Positions 27,844 through 36,184 of a stretch of 64,000 bases of DNA are shown one piece after another. Made by a program: the position numbers and the translations under genes. Numbering within the stretch: position 1 is the stretch's first letter; each line of letters begins with the position of its first letter. Below the pieces are notes generated by a model. That model was given only the letters and a program-made list of their open reading frames with translations, did no database searches and had not been told where the DNA came from. This stretch comes from Reclinomonas americana ATCC 50394 (Eukaryota > Jakobida > Jakobea > Jakobida), in assembly GCA_048213135.1 (NCBI GenBank), contig PS015010.1, positions 1,178,001 through 1,242,000 on the forward strand. Reading direction: 5' to 3'.

Positions 27844-28635
27844 CTTGTTCTTTCGTTTACCGAACATAATGCTTACATAGGCGGAGAAAAAGAACTGTTT
27901 CTGCTTGTTATACACCATCTGGGGTATCTTTTTGCTGTAGAATTCACCGAGGAGGCCGGCTTCAACGGCGCTCACCAGTTCGTTGTATTTGCCATAATCG
28001 AACCGAACGGCCGGCTTCAGGTACAGGCCCGGCGTCACTTTCAGGTGGCTCCAGCCCCGGCCCAGGTCGGGACCGCTGGAATAGGGACCACTCACAAAAA
28101 GAAGGCTGTCGGGTGATTCATACCTGATCCAGGTATCTTCCCCGCCTTTATTCACCAGCACTTCGTAGGGACGTAATAAACCGATGGCAATACCGCCTCC
28201 CACATTACCCGTGATGCTTACGCCGTTTTTATTGCTTTTATTGCCGATGAGGAACTGCTGCTGAACACCCAGCCTGATGGGGTAGAAATAATTGATCTTA
28301 CCATAGATCACCGGGGAGGAAGACGACAGCAGGTTACTTTGCTTGGTCTCTTTCTGGTGTTTTCTTTCCGTGATCTCGATCTGGAAAATAGTGGCTTTCT
28401 TAACGGATTTGGAATACCCTTTTTCAAATGATATACCATAACCGTCGGTGGTGAGCTTTATTCCAAAGGCATAATGCTTGCGGTAAGCGATCACGCCTTC
28501 TTCTTCCTGTTTGATCAGGGCATTGATGCGGTCGCGTCGTTCCTGCTTCTTGTTTCGCTTTTGCTTTGGGTCCTGCTGGGCCATCGCGGGTGAAACCACA
28601 GCTGCCAGGAATAATGCCAGGAATAGTTGCTTCAT
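27841..28635 (-). CDS. Conserved exported, probably outer-membrane, protein
   Basis: The 264-residue protein has a signal peptide (KQLFLALFLAAVVSPAMAQ), a basic segment (KQKRNKKQERRDRINALIK), then amphipathic strands such as YAFGIKLTTDGYGISFEKG, KINYFYPIRLGVQQQFLIG and NVGGGIAIGLLRPYEV, ending in YVSIMFGKRKNK. This is the layout of small beta-barrel proteins seen in Bacteroidota. I recognise no specific family function. It is upstream of lipA in the same direction with a 46-bp gap. Confidence 0.6.
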   Translation of the reverse strand: MKQLFLALFLAAVVSPAMAQQDPKQKRNKKQERRDRINALIKQEEEGVIAYRKHYAFGIKLTTDGYGISFEKGYSKSVKKATIFQIEITERKHQKETKQSNLLSSSSPVIYGKINYFYPIRLGVQQQFLIGNKSNKNGVSITGNVGGGIAIGLLRPYEVLVNKGGEDTWIRYESPDSLLFVSGPYSSGPDLGRGWSHLKVTPGLYLKPAVRFDYGKYNELVSAVEAGLLGEFYSKKIPQMVYNKQKQFFFSAYVSIMFGKRKNK

Positions 28636-28991
28636 GTAATCTTTTTACTAACGTAAATTTATGCAAAAATACTATGCGCACTCCTATTGCGGATAGTTTT
28701 GGGAATTTCTTATATATCAATGCTTTTTGACAGGTTTTGCTATAAGCATTTCATGTTTGATCGGTATTTTTTTCTACTTTTTATCTTCCTATTGTTATCC
28801 TGCCGGTTTTCCAGCAAAGCTGCAAAGGAGTGGAATACCTGCTCCACTTTAACCCTGGCCTTAGTGACTTTGCGGGAATCTTTTTTTGAACTGCCTGGTT
28901 ATCGCCTATTGTTTTACCTGTTGCACCGGTATTAGTTTTAACTTTACACCAGATGCCCATTCTATTTTTTTTACACAATTGATAAGATCCC
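28636..28991. other. 356-bp intergenic region without a supported gene
   Basis: The region separates the divergent outer-membrane protein and OsmC genes. It is AT-rich. A short plus-strand frame (28720-28935) encodes a hydrophobic, cysteine-containing peptide but has no homology signal I can see and uses unusual codons compared with neighbours. I see no convincing promoter box or hairpin. Confidence 0.5.
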
Positions 28992-29399
28992 ATGACAGCT
29001 TCCATCGTTTACAGCGGCGACCTGAGGTGTGAATGTACCCACCTGCAAAGCGGTACAGTAATAGAAACAGATGCGCCAACAGACAACCGGGGTAAGGGAC
29101 AGCGTTTCAGCCCCACCGACACGGTATGTGTAGCCCTCGCCACCTGTGTCATTACCACCATGGCCATCAAAGCTACCGATATGGGTATTGAACTGGCCGG
29201 CACCGGCATTGCCGTAACCAAACATATGCTCAGCGATCCCCGGCGTATCGGCCGTATTGACGTGGTATTAACTTTCCCGGAAGGATTGCACCCGGAAGAA
29301 AAAGACCGGCTGATCCTGGAACGTACCGGCGATAACTGCCCGGTAGCGAAAAGCCTGCACCCCGATCTGCAACTGCATATCGAGTACCGCTGGGCTTAA
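28992..29399 (+). CDS. OsmC family protein
   Basis: The 135-residue protein has the two OsmC-type redox cysteines, one in VALATCVITTMAIKA near residue 53 and one in GDNCPVAKSLHPD near 118, and the SPTDTVCVALATC helix typical of the YhfA/OsmC group. OsmC and Ohr proteins reduce organic hydroperoxides using the cysteine pair. Which subgroup this belongs to is uncertain. The gene starts at ATG 28992 and its stop overlaps the convergent DUF2851 gene by four bases. Confidence 0.88.
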   Translation: MTASIVYSGDLRCECTHLQSGTVIETDAPTDNRGKGQRFSPTDTVCVALATCVITTMAIKATDMGIELAGTGIAVTKHMLSDPRRIGRIDVVLTFPEGLHPEEKDRLILERTGDNCPVAKSLHPDLQLHIEYRWA

Positions 29400-30673
29400 G
29401 CCGGTTCTCCCCCGTAACCGCGGAGTATTTTGTAGCCGACAGCACAATCGAGGCAGGATTTATTGTTGCAGTACCTGTTTTTAAGCTGCAGCATGGCCTG
29501 CGATTCCAGGGCGTTCTCGGCTGTCCAGCCCAGTCGGGCGTATTCCCTTGTGATCGTATTGCTCTCCGCTTTGATGGAGGCCAGCCACTGCAGTGATCTT
29601 ATTTTGAATTTCTCTTCACGGTGATAATAGCCGTAACAAAAAAGCATAGGTATGATGGTATTGATACAGATGCTGTCTGCCAGTTGCCGGCCTGCATGTT
29701 TTTCCCGGTAAACTCCTGTTTTATCATTCGTTGTATAATGATGGTGCCAGTGATCGCCGGCGGTGACAGACAGTACCTGTTTTACTTCATCAAGGTTGTC
29801 AAGCGAACATACAACAGGAAACAGGCGTGGTTGCTCCGTTAACAGCCTGGCCAATTGTGCGAGCCGGATCGCGGGAAAACCGGAAGGCCGCATGCGCAGG
29901 AGCAGCACTTTTACGTGCGGCGGCACCAGCTTATATTTCTTTTTCAGAAAAGCATATTCTTTTTGCAACTGTGCAGGGTAAGGATCGGTCAGTTGTCCGC
30001 CGAGCAGCCCCGCCTGGCCGAGCAGTAATGATTCGGTTTGCATGAGCCGGTTGCTGTGTTTAAACAGCAGTTCAACCGGCAGCGATACAGCGATCTTTTC
30101 AAAAGCATCGCCATTCACAGGTGTTCCGAAACTGCGTGCCAGCTGGGCCCAGAATACCGCTTCCCAGTGGTATTGTTGCTGCTCCAGTTTGTCCAGCAGG
30201 GCCTTTGTGCGATCCTCAAGCCGTTCCATCACTAACCGTTCGAGCCATGATTTCCACAACAATCGGGGTACTTCGGCGATACTGCTGCCACAGGGGATGG
30301 AGCCTGCCGACTTCAGCAAGGCATCATAATGGCGGAGCAGCAGTTTGGGCACCCTGTTCTGCAGTTCCAGCGTGGGAAAAGGCAGTTGCGGCCTGGTTTC
30401 GTACTCCCATACCACGTGAAGAATGACGTTGCGGTAGTGCTCATCTTCCGTATGCCCATGTTGCACCCAATGCGAAGAACGAAGGTGCAGCTCCACCGAA
30501 CCCGCCCAGGTAGTGGTACCAATGCGTATTCTCGCGTCAAGAAAATCGGGCCCTTGGTTCCTGTTGAAAGTACCGGTGTGAAAAATGTGTATGGCTTCGT
30601 CGTCAGTACTGGCCAGTTGTTGTTTATTGAATAAACCCGATTGCCAGATGAATTGCAGTAGTCGTTCGTTCAT
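29396..30673 (-). CDS. DUF2851 family protein
   Basis: The 425-residue soluble protein matches DUF2851, recognisable by an N-terminal segment GTFNRNQGPDFLDARIRIGTTTWAGSVELHLRSS-like (about 33-68), then HVVWEYE near 90. The C-terminus has four cysteines (RYCNNKSCLDCAVG). A DxxDxxI..G-type core with conserved aspartates, histidine and glutamate suggests a nuclease-like fold, but this is inference. A -7 box lies only four bases before the ATG. Confidence 0.75.
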   Translation of the reverse strand: MNERLLQFIWQSGLFNKQQLASTDDEAIHIFHTGTFNRNQGPDFLDARIRIGTTTWAGSVELHLRSSHWVQHGHTEDEHYRNVILHVVWEYETRPQLPFPTLELQNRVPKLLLRHYDALLKSAGSIPCGSSIAEVPRLLWKSWLERLVMERLEDRTKALLDKLEQQQYHWEAVFWAQLARSFGTPVNGDAFEKIAVSLPVELLFKHSNRLMQTESLLLGQAGLLGGQLTDPYPAQLQKEYAFLKKKYKLVPPHVKVLLLRMRPSGFPAIRLAQLARLLTEQPRLFPVVCSLDNLDEVKQVLSVTAGDHWHHHYTTNDKTGVYREKHAGRQLADSICINTIIPMLFCYGYYHREEKFKIRSLQWLASIKAESNTITREYARLGWTAENALESQAMLQLKNRYCNNKSCLDCAVGYKILRGYGGEPA

Positions 30674-30677
30674 CCCG

Positions 30678-30685
30678 CAAATCTA
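30678..30685 (-). promoter_or_regulatory. -7 box directly before the DUF2851 start codon
   Basis: On the minus strand TAGATTTG is followed by CGGG and then the ATG at 30673. With a usual transcription start 5-8 bases after the box, the mRNA would be leaderless or nearly so. Confidence 0.5.
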
Positions 30686-30761
30686 TAAGCAGGAAGGGCT
30701 GCGACGAGGGAGAGTTTTCTTGTAAATCAGCAGAAAAAAACAGTAGCGTTTTCGAAATGTT

Positions 30762-30790
30762 TATTCGTAATTCGTTATTAGAAATGAATT
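30762..30790. repeat. TTCGTAATTCG intergenic repeat
   Basis: TTATTCGTAATTCGTTATTA plus GAAATGAATTC lies between the DUF2851 and Maf genes and overlaps the 3' end of the Maf gene. It is related to 18981-19015 and 53692-53723. Confidence 0.5.
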
Positions 30791-31344
30791 CTTCTTAAGC
30801 GTTGCACTACCCTGCTCACGGGGAGTCCCATCACGTTATAAAAATCACCTTTTACGCTTTGTATGCCCACCACGCCAATCCATTCCTGTATGGCATAAGC
30901 CCCGGCTTTATCGTAGGGCTGGTATTTGTCTACATAAAAACTGATTTGTTCCTGTGTAAGCGTATGAAACTGTACATCGGTGGTATCGGAGAACGCATCC
31001 TCTATTTCATCCCTGCGGATCACCACACCGGTGATCACCTGGTGCAGGCGGCCCGAGAGTGCGGAAAGGATATCGATGGCTTCCTGCCTGTCTTTAGGTT
31101 TACCAATGATGCGGTTATCAAGCACAACTACCGTATCGGCAGCGAGGATCACATCATTAGCATTAACTTCCTGCTGAACCGCCAGCGCTTTGTTGCGGGC
31201 GATATGTACGGGGATATCCGCAATGGGCAGTCCTTCGGGATAGGATTCGTCAGTTTCTTTTACCACGATCTCGAACGGCACTTCGGCCCATTCCAGTAAT
31301 TGTTTGCGGCGCGGCGATTGCGACGCGAGGATGATCTTTTGCAT
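30778..31344 (-). CDS. maf: Maf family nucleotide pyrophosphatase
   Basis: The 188-residue protein has the Maf signature ASQSPRRKQLLEWA at its start, then VKETDESYPEG, the catalytic DTVVVLDNRIIGKP region near 70, and QVITGVVIRR. Maf proteins hydrolyse non-canonical or modified nucleoside triphosphates such as dTTP/UTP analogs to monophosphates and are linked to cell-division control. It is the last gene of a three-gene operon, starting 2 bp after the UbiA gene ends. Confidence 0.92.
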   Translation of the reverse strand: MQKIILASQSPRRKQLLEWAEVPFEIVVKETDESYPEGLPIADIPVHIARNKALAVQQEVNANDVILAADTVVVLDNRIIGKPKDRQEAIDILSALSGRLHQVITGVVIRRDEIEDAFSDTTDVQFHTLTQEQISFYVDKYQPYDKAGAYAIQEWIGVVGIQSVKGDFYNVMGLPVSRVVQRLRRIHF

Positions 31345-31346
31345 AT

Positions 31347-32312
31347 CTATTGATAAATACGGAAGAAGAGCATGGATAAAATACCGGTGAACATCACCAG
31401 TTTTACAACTGTACTCAGCCGGTGATAATCGGCCGCGTTCTGTGCCTGGTATAATTTATACACGATCCATACCAGCGGCGCCACAATCAGGATAAAACAA
31501 TACGCGATGCTCCACCACCAGTCGAACTGCACTACGTAAAACTGAACGATAGACAGCACGGCAATGAGCACCACGATCCATACCCCGGCAAATACCTTGG
31601 TAACAGGTATGCCCCAGGCAATGGGCATGGTAGTACAGCCGTATTTCATATCGCCGTCCATATCTTCCAGGTCCTTGATCACTTCCCTTACCAGTGAAAT
31701 GATGAATGCGAAACCGGAGTAGAGTATCGCCAGTTTGAACAGTTTAGCCATGGCCTGGTCGTACAGTTCGCCCTGCATGGGTAAGCCCGCAGGAACTGGT
31801 TCATGCTGCCATTGTGCAAAATAGAGGATGAGTACTGTCCAGGCGGTGAGTACGGAAATGAGGATATTACCGATGAGCAGTTTGCGTTTGTACGTGGTGG
31901 AATATACCCACAACGCGATGGCGCAGATGAGGTTGGCGAACCCGAGGAAACAGAGGTTATCACCCAGGGAAAGGCTGACACCGAAACTGATCACCACGCC
32001 AATCAATGACAGCAACAGGTGCCACACAATGGCCCAGCGCCGTTTGATGACCTTTTCTATAACGATGCGGTTGGGTTTGTTCACCCTGTCGATATTGAGA
32101 TCGAAATAATCGTTGATGATGTACCCCGCTGCAGCGATACAAACAGAGGCGATGATAAGCAGTACCAGGTTGGTTTGCCCGAGCGCAGGCTGCAGGTAAT
32201 GCCCTTCAAATACGGGTTGTACGATGCAATAGTAGAACAGCAGTTGCGTAACCGCGATGAACACGAGGTTAGGCCAGCGTACTAGTCTTAAAAATGCTAT
32301 TGCGATCTTCAT
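31347..32312 (-). CDS. UbiA family prenyltransferase
   Basis: The 321-residue inner-membrane protein has about eight or nine helices and both aspartate-rich motifs of UbiA enzymes: NDYFDLNIDRVNKPNR near residue 70 and DLEDMDGDMKYGCTTMP near 213. Bacteroidota homologs are often annotated geranylgeranylglycerol-phosphate geranylgeranyltransferase, but the substrate here is unproven. It lies between the KdsC-like HAD gene (42-bp gap) and Maf (2 bp), an order that recurs in the phylum. Confidence 0.85.
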   Translation of the reverse strand: MKIAIAFLRLVRWPNLVFIAVTQLLFYYCIVQPVFEGHYLQPALGQTNLVLLIIASVCIAAAGYIINDYFDLNIDRVNKPNRIVIEKVIKRRWAIVWHLLLSLIGVVISFGVSLSLGDNLCFLGFANLICAIALWVYSTTYKRKLLIGNILISVLTAWTVLILYFAQWQHEPVPAGLPMQGELYDQAMAKLFKLAILYSGFAFIISLVREVIKDLEDMDGDMKYGCTTMPIAWGIPVTKVFAGVWIVVLIAVLSIVQFYVVQFDWWWSIAYCFILIVAPLVWIVYKLYQAQNAADYHRLSTVVKLVMFTGILSMLFFRIYQ

Positions 32313-32354
32313 GAACCGGTTATAGTAATGTTATGATGCCGGTAAAACCTGTGT

Positions 32355-32876
32355 TTACCGGGAAGCGATACCTGTCTCAAGATCCCAGTCGCCTTTCAGT
32401 TTCATCACTTTCTCAATCACATCACGACCACAACCCTGCCCGCCTTCCAGCGGTGAAATATAATGCGATACCTGTTTGATCTCCGCTACGGCGTCTGACG
32501 GGCAGCAGGCCAGCCCGGCCATTTGCATGGGCTGAAAATCGGGTATATCATCGCCCATGAACAATACTTCCTGCCATTGCAGGTTATGGGCGGCCACGTA
32601 TTCCAGCAGTTTTGTTTTTTTATCGTCCACTTTCATGAACACATCGGTAACGCCCAAACGTTCCAGTCTTTCCTTTACGGCCATATCGGTACCACCGGAA
32701 ATGACCACCACACGGTATCCTTTTTTAACGGCCAGTTGCAGCGCATAGCCATCCTTGATGTTCATACGCCTGGCCATTTGTCCGCCGGGCAGCAGCAACA
32801 GCGACCCGTCGGTAAGCACACCGTCTACATCAAAGACAAAAGTGGTGATATGTGTGAATAAGGAAAGCAGGTTCAT
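32355..32876 (-). CDS. KdsC-like HAD phosphatase
   Basis: The 173-residue protein has the C0-type HAD motifs of KdsC: FDVDGVLTDGSLLLLPGG at residues 14-31, VVISGGTD near 57, K in VKKG/DDKKTK and GDDIPDFQPM near 107. KdsC removes phosphate from 3-deoxy-manno-octulosonate 8-phosphate on the way to Kdo; related HADs act on other sugar phosphates. No Kdo gene is adjacent, so the substrate is open. It is the first gene of the HAD-UbiA-Maf operon. Confidence 0.85.
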   Translation of the reverse strand: MNLLSLFTHITTFVFDVDGVLTDGSLLLLPGGQMARRMNIKDGYALQLAVKKGYRVVVISGGTDMAVKERLERLGVTDVFMKVDDKKTKLLEYVAAHNLQWQEVLFMGDDIPDFQPMQMAGLACCPSDAVAEIKQVSHYISPLEGGQGCGRDVIEKVMKLKGDWDLETGIASR

Positions 32877-32917
32877 GCGAAACGGTTACCGGGGGTGTTA
32901 TCGTTTGAAAGGGTAAT

Positions 32918-33154
32918 TTATTTTTGATTGTCCCGCCATTCGTATACCCAGCTGCTCTGGATCATCTCCAGGTGCCCTTCATTGCTTTGTTCGGCGGTTC
33001 CGGCGAAATTGGGAATTTCCAGCACCCATTTGTGCAGGTCGGTAAAACGGATACGGTAGATCTTCGCTTCGCTGAAATCATCTCCAAAACGCTCATACAG
33101 TTTCATGGCGATGTCTTCGTAATCGTTCCAGTGAATCGGGGGTTCGAAAGTCAT
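32918..33154 (-). CDS. iscX: IscX-like protein
   Basis: The 78-residue acidic protein fits IscX: PPIHWNDYEDIAMKLYERFGDDF, then IRFTDLHKWVLEIPNF near residue 35 and SNEGHLEMIQSSWVYEW at the end. IscX binds iron and IscS in the ISC iron-sulfur assembly system. The start at 33154 (MTFEPP) is chosen because the 11 residues before it are not conserved in the family. A ferredoxin gene lies 90 bp upstream in the same direction; no iscS, iscU, hscA or hscB is present. Confidence 0.85.
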   Translation of the reverse strand: MTFEPPIHWNDYEDIAMKLYERFGDDFSEAKIYRIRFTDLHKWVLEIPNFAGTAEQSNEGHLEMIQSSWVYEWRDNQK

Positions 33155-33244
33155 AATGATTAATATGCAAATGTGACAATTAGCCAATTCGACAATTGCC
33201 GGTTATAATTAATAAAGCCAGCCCTGAAAATACGGCAATTATGA

Positions 33245-33580
33245 TTATTCTCCGAGGAATTGGGTCTGGTCGGGTAAGGTAACCACCACATCGCCGCCGC
33301 CCTTTTGCAGTATACACTGGCAACCCAGCCTGGAGCTGAGCCTTGGATTTACGGCCCTGTCAATGAAGTCCTCTTCCCTGTCGCTGAGCTCTTCCAGGAA
33401 ATCCTCACCCTGTTCCACGTATAAGTGACAGGTACTGCAGGCACAAACGCCGCCGCAGTTGTGGTGCAATTCTATATCGTTCTTTAAAGCTACTTCTAAA
33501 ATAGATTGATCAGGTTCAATGCCGCTAAGGGTAACCGGTTCCAGTCCTTTCTGCTCAAATCTGAATGTGATATTATACAT
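33245..33580 (-). CDS. fdx: 2Fe-2S ferredoxin, ISC/adrenodoxin type
   Basis: The 111-residue protein has the adrenodoxin-type cluster ligands CGGVCACSTC (residues ~42-51) and the distant fourth cysteine in SRLGCQC near 84, with an acidic helix EDFLEELSDREEDFID between. Such ferredoxins supply electrons for iron-sulfur assembly. The ATG at 33580 gives the normal N-terminus (MYNITFRF). A full -7 box precedes it. Its neighbour IscX supports a role in cluster assembly. Confidence 0.9.
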   Translation of the reverse strand: MYNITFRFEQKGLEPVTLSGIEPDQSILEVALKNDIELHHNCGGVCACSTCHLYVEQGEDFLEELSDREEDFIDRAVNPRLSSRLGCQCILQKGGGDVVVTLPDQTQFLGE

Positions 33581-33598
33581 ACTGCAAATTTCGGAGTG

Positions 33599-33606
33599 CA
33601 AACCTA
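33599..33606 (-). promoter_or_regulatory. -7 box for the ferredoxin gene
   Basis: On the minus strand TAGGTTTG matches TAnnTTTG and lies 18 bp before the ATG at 33580. Confidence 0.5.
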
Positions 33607-33635
33607 CTTTAAATTACTAATTATGGAAAATATCA

Positions 33636-33682
33636 TTGAAGAAGGAAAAAGGAAGAAGGAAAAAGTAAAGAATGGACGGAAT
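33636..33682. repeat. Purine-rich AAGGAAAAAG repeat
   Basis: GAAGAAGGAAAAAGGAAGAAGG followed by AAAAAGTAAAGAATGG forms a short purine-rich run between the ferredoxin and GyrI-like genes. A similar run (AAGGAAAAAGTCAAAAGG and so on) is at 42309-42338. Confidence 0.4.
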
Positions 33683-33763
33683 AATGGGAATTATTGTACA
33701 CGAATACTTGTAAACTCAAAGCGTAATGCCTAATTTTCGGCCGTATCAATACCATTATTTCAT

Positions 33764-34405
33764 ATGAAACCATTCGGTTATGCCTGCCTCTGCCTGTTGC
33801 TGGCTTTATCTGCCTGCAGTAATGCCGACGATAAGAAAAAACAGCCCGCTGCACCCAGGAAGGATACGGTAAAAGCAAAAAAAGCCGATCCCCCGCCATC
33901 AGAACTGAATATACGCAAACCCCCTATTGTCAATATTATCGATACGGTATCGCCTAAAAGAACAGTGGTCTATATGAAAGACAGTGCTTCCACTACAGAA
34001 CGTGTGGGACTTAAACTGGCGCAGATATACGGCGTAAAACTGGCAGCCGTATTCAAACAGAACAAAGGCCTGAAAATGGCAGGACAACCAATGGCCTGGT
34101 ACCGCAGCCAGAAAGCACCTTTCTTTTTTGAAGCGGGTGTGCCTGTGAATAAACGCCCCGCGAAACTGGGACCGGGTATTATGGTTAAGGAAGTGCCGGC
34201 CGACAGCGTGATCATGGCCCATTTTTTTGGTCCGTATGACCTGACCAGCCAGGGATATGACGCTATAAAGGAACGCCTGAAAGATACCCGCCGGACAGCC
34301 AAAGGCCGGCCTTATGAAATTTACATCTCCGATCCGATGGATAAAAAAGGGAAACCTGTAGACCCTTACCGGGTGCAGACCGACATCATCTTTCCACGGC
34401 ACTGA
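33764..34405 (+). CDS. Lipoprotein with GyrI-like effector-binding domain
   Basis: The 213-residue protein has a lipoprotein signal (CLLLALSACSN), a lysine/proline-rich linker (to about 60) and then a GyrI/BmrR-like small-molecule binding domain: RVGLKLAQIYGVKLAAVF, AWYRSQKAPFFFEAGVPVN, VKEVPADSVIMAHFFGPYD, and the closing PYEIYISDP with PYRVQTDIIFP. These domains usually sit in cytoplasmic AraC or MerR regulators or in SBP-type hydrolases. Here there is no DNA-binding part and the domain is exported, so a ligand-binding or hydrolytic role in the periplasm is inferred. Confidence 0.8.
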   Translation: MKPFGYACLCLLLALSACSNADDKKKQPAAPRKDTVKAKKADPPPSELNIRKPPIVNIIDTVSPKRTVVYMKDSASTTERVGLKLAQIYGVKLAAVFKQNKGLKMAGQPMAWYRSQKAPFFFEAGVPVNKRPAKLGPGIMVKEVPADSVIMAHFFGPYDLTSQGYDAIKERLKDTRRTAKGRPYEIYISDPMDKKGKPVDPYRVQTDIIFPRH

Positions 34406-34408
34406 CGT

Positions 34409-35164
34409 TTATTTATTCATGATACTGTCGGTCAGCTTCAGGTATACGTACTTCAGTTTAGGGTGACTGGTGAGGATGCGCAGGTGTTTATCAAGCGTAA
34501 AGATATCGTTACGGATGGCAGGGCCGGTTTGTACGGCAGACGGTGAATGATGGCTCAACCTGCTGGCCGTTTCCCGGATCAGCGGCAGCAGCATATTGAA
34601 ATCCACGTTTTCCTGTTTACAGAAATCCTCCGCCAGTGCATATAAATGATTGGTGAAATTGCTTACAATTACAGCGGCCACGTGCAGCTTAAGTCTTTCC
34701 TCATCGTTTGCCAGAGACACGGTGTCAGACAATGTACCGGCAAAATCCTTCACAAAAGCAGTTACTTCAGGCGTATTGCCATTGACCAGTAACGGAATGT
34801 CTTCGGCGGGTTCCATTTCCCTGCGCAGGCTCTGCATGGGGTACAGCACACCATAATTCAGGGAAAGGGGTTGCAGCACATCCATGGGCACCGATCCGGC
34901 GGTATGCAGCACCAGCCTGTCTCCTATGGCCGGGAAAGGCTGCAGGGTATACAGGGCATTGTCACTCACCGCCAGCAGGTAGATATCAGCCCCGGGAACC
35001 AATTCCGCATGGCTGTCGGTATAATCGCAATGAAGGATACCCGCCAGGGCGCTGGCATGCTCTATATCCCGGCTGAACACCTGCAGTACCTGGTGCCCGT
35101 TTTTGAGTACCTGGCGTCCCAGTACCGTGGCTACATTTCCTGAACCGATGATGACAATTTTCAT
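34409..35164 (-). CDS. DUF2520 Rossmann-like dehydrogenase-like protein
   Basis: The 251-residue protein starts with a dinucleotide-binding motif KIVIIGSGNVATVLG and continues with IYLLAVSDNAL and HTAGSVPMDVL, as in the NADP-dependent F420/pyrroline-carboxylate reductase-like fold, followed by an all-helical DUF2520 domain (LHVAAVIVSNFTNHLYALAEDF). Its substrate is unknown. The ATG at 35164 is used; 74 residues upstream in the same frame are not conserved-looking and run through the divergent gene's promoter. It is 34 bp from the divergent hydrolase gene. Confidence 0.82.
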   Translation of the reverse strand: MKIVIIGSGNVATVLGRQVLKNGHQVLQVFSRDIEHASALAGILHCDYTDSHAELVPGADIYLLAVSDNALYTLQPFPAIGDRLVLHTAGSVPMDVLQPLSLNYGVLYPMQSLRREMEPAEDIPLLVNGNTPEVTAFVKDFAGTLSDTVSLANDEERLKLHVAAVIVSNFTNHLYALAEDFCKQENVDFNMLLPLIRETASRLSHHSPSAVQTGPAIRNDIFTLDKHLRILTSHPKLKYVYLKLTDSIMNK

Positions 35165-35169
35165 ATAAG

Positions 35170-35177
35170 TATCTTTG
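35170..35177 (+). promoter_or_regulatory. -7 box for the alpha/beta hydrolase gene
   Basis: TATCTTTG, a full TAnnTTTG match, lies within the 34-bp gap between two divergent start codons, 21 bp before the ATG at 35199. Confidence 0.5.
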
Positions 35178-35198
35178 CACATTGAAAGGATCACACAG

Positions 35199-36041
35199 AT
35201 GAAATTAAAGCAAAGATTAGCAATTGGGTACATACAAACAAAATTCAGGGTACTCGGACTGCTGTCGAAGAAGAGGGCGGCGGAAAAAGCATTTATCACT
35301 TTTACCACTCCATATATAAAGGCTAAGCCGGATAAAGGATTGAAAAACGCGGAGCCGGTCAAATTTTCTTTCCGCGGGCTAACCATAAAAGGCTACCGCT
35401 GGAACCATCCCGGGAAACCTAAAGCCCTTATCCTGCATGGTTTTGGATCGGCAGCCTATAAATTTGAATATTATGCCAAAGCGCTGGCCGCCGCAGGCTA
35501 TGAAGTGCTCGCCTTCGATGCACCGGCACATGGCAGCAGTGGTGGTAAAACAGTCAACGGCGTCGTATACAGTGAAATGATACTGGAAGTTTCCCGGCTT
35601 TTTGGTCCTTTCGACAGTTTCCTGGCCCACTCTTTTGGCGGGCTGGCCATCAGCTTGGCACTGGAACAAATGCCCCATTCGGCAGATACCCGGGTGGTAC
35701 TCATCGCTCCCGCCACAGAAACCACTTCAGCCATCGACGGCGCTTTTGCCACGTTGGGTATACATGATGCGGAGATCAGGACCCTCTTCAACCAGCAGAT
35801 CACTGATCTTACAGGCAAAGATCCTGCCTGGTTCTCGGTAAGCCGGGCCATACGCCACAACAAAGCCCGTGTGCTGTGGGTGCACGATGAGCAGGATACC
35901 ATTACCCCCTGGGCCGATGCCCGCAAAGTGCAGGAACTGGACCTGCCGCATGTACGTTTCCTGGTCACCAGCGGACTGGGGCACCAGAAGATTTACCACG
36001 ATACAGCGGTAAAAGAACAGATCATTTCTTTTTTACAATAA
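35199..36041 (+). CDS. Alpha/beta hydrolase
   Basis: The 280-residue protein has an alpha/beta hydrolase core: oxyanion segment LILHGFGSAAYKFEYYAKAL near 80, FDAPAHGSSGG near 108, the nucleophile elbow AHSFGGLAISLAL near 148, an acidic residue in HDEQDTITPWADA near 236 and histidine in LVTSGLGHQKIYHD near 262. No signal peptide is obvious. The substrate is unknown. The ATG at 35199 is preferred to an in-frame TTG at 35175 that overlaps the promoter box. Confidence 0.85.
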   Translation: MKLKQRLAIGYIQTKFRVLGLLSKKRAAEKAFITFTTPYIKAKPDKGLKNAEPVKFSFRGLTIKGYRWNHPGKPKALILHGFGSAAYKFEYYAKALAAAGYEVLAFDAPAHGSSGGKTVNGVVYSEMILEVSRLFGPFDSFLAHSFGGLAISLALEQMPHSADTRVVLIAPATETTSAIDGAFATLGIHDAEIRTLFNQQITDLTGKDPAWFSVSRAIRHNKARVLWVHDEQDTITPWADARKVQELDLPHVRFLVTSGLGHQKIYHDTAVKEQIISFLQ

Positions 36042-36169
36042 CGTATTCCCCGCACTGCAGCCTATAAAAATGGAGCCGAAATTGCAGGACAATTTAGCAG
36101 GGTTGCAACAGCCTCCGGCAAACTGAAATTTGGATTTTTCAATTTTAAACTAATATTGCAGAGAATTAC

Positions 36170-36184
36170 AGGAGGAGAAGGATG
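36170..36184 (+). promoter_or_regulatory. Strong Shine-Dalgarno before an upstream topA-frame ATG
   Basis: AGGAGG (36170-36175) is followed by six bases and ATG (36182). This is the best-matched ribosome site I see in the window, in a phylum where such sites are rare. The ATG is in frame with topA and would add 42 residues. Confidence 0.45.

Noticed and set aside
28687-28935. Short hydrophobic plus-strand frame in the gap before the OsmC gene
   Set aside because: It begins at TTG, has no recognisable domain, and its composition reflects AT-rich intergenic sequence; a small membrane peptide cannot be excluded.
35165-35386. N-terminal extension of the DUF2520 protein up to 35386
   Set aside because: The extra 74 residues run through the divergent gene's promoter and start and lack conserved sequence; the Rossmann motif begins at the ATG at 35164.
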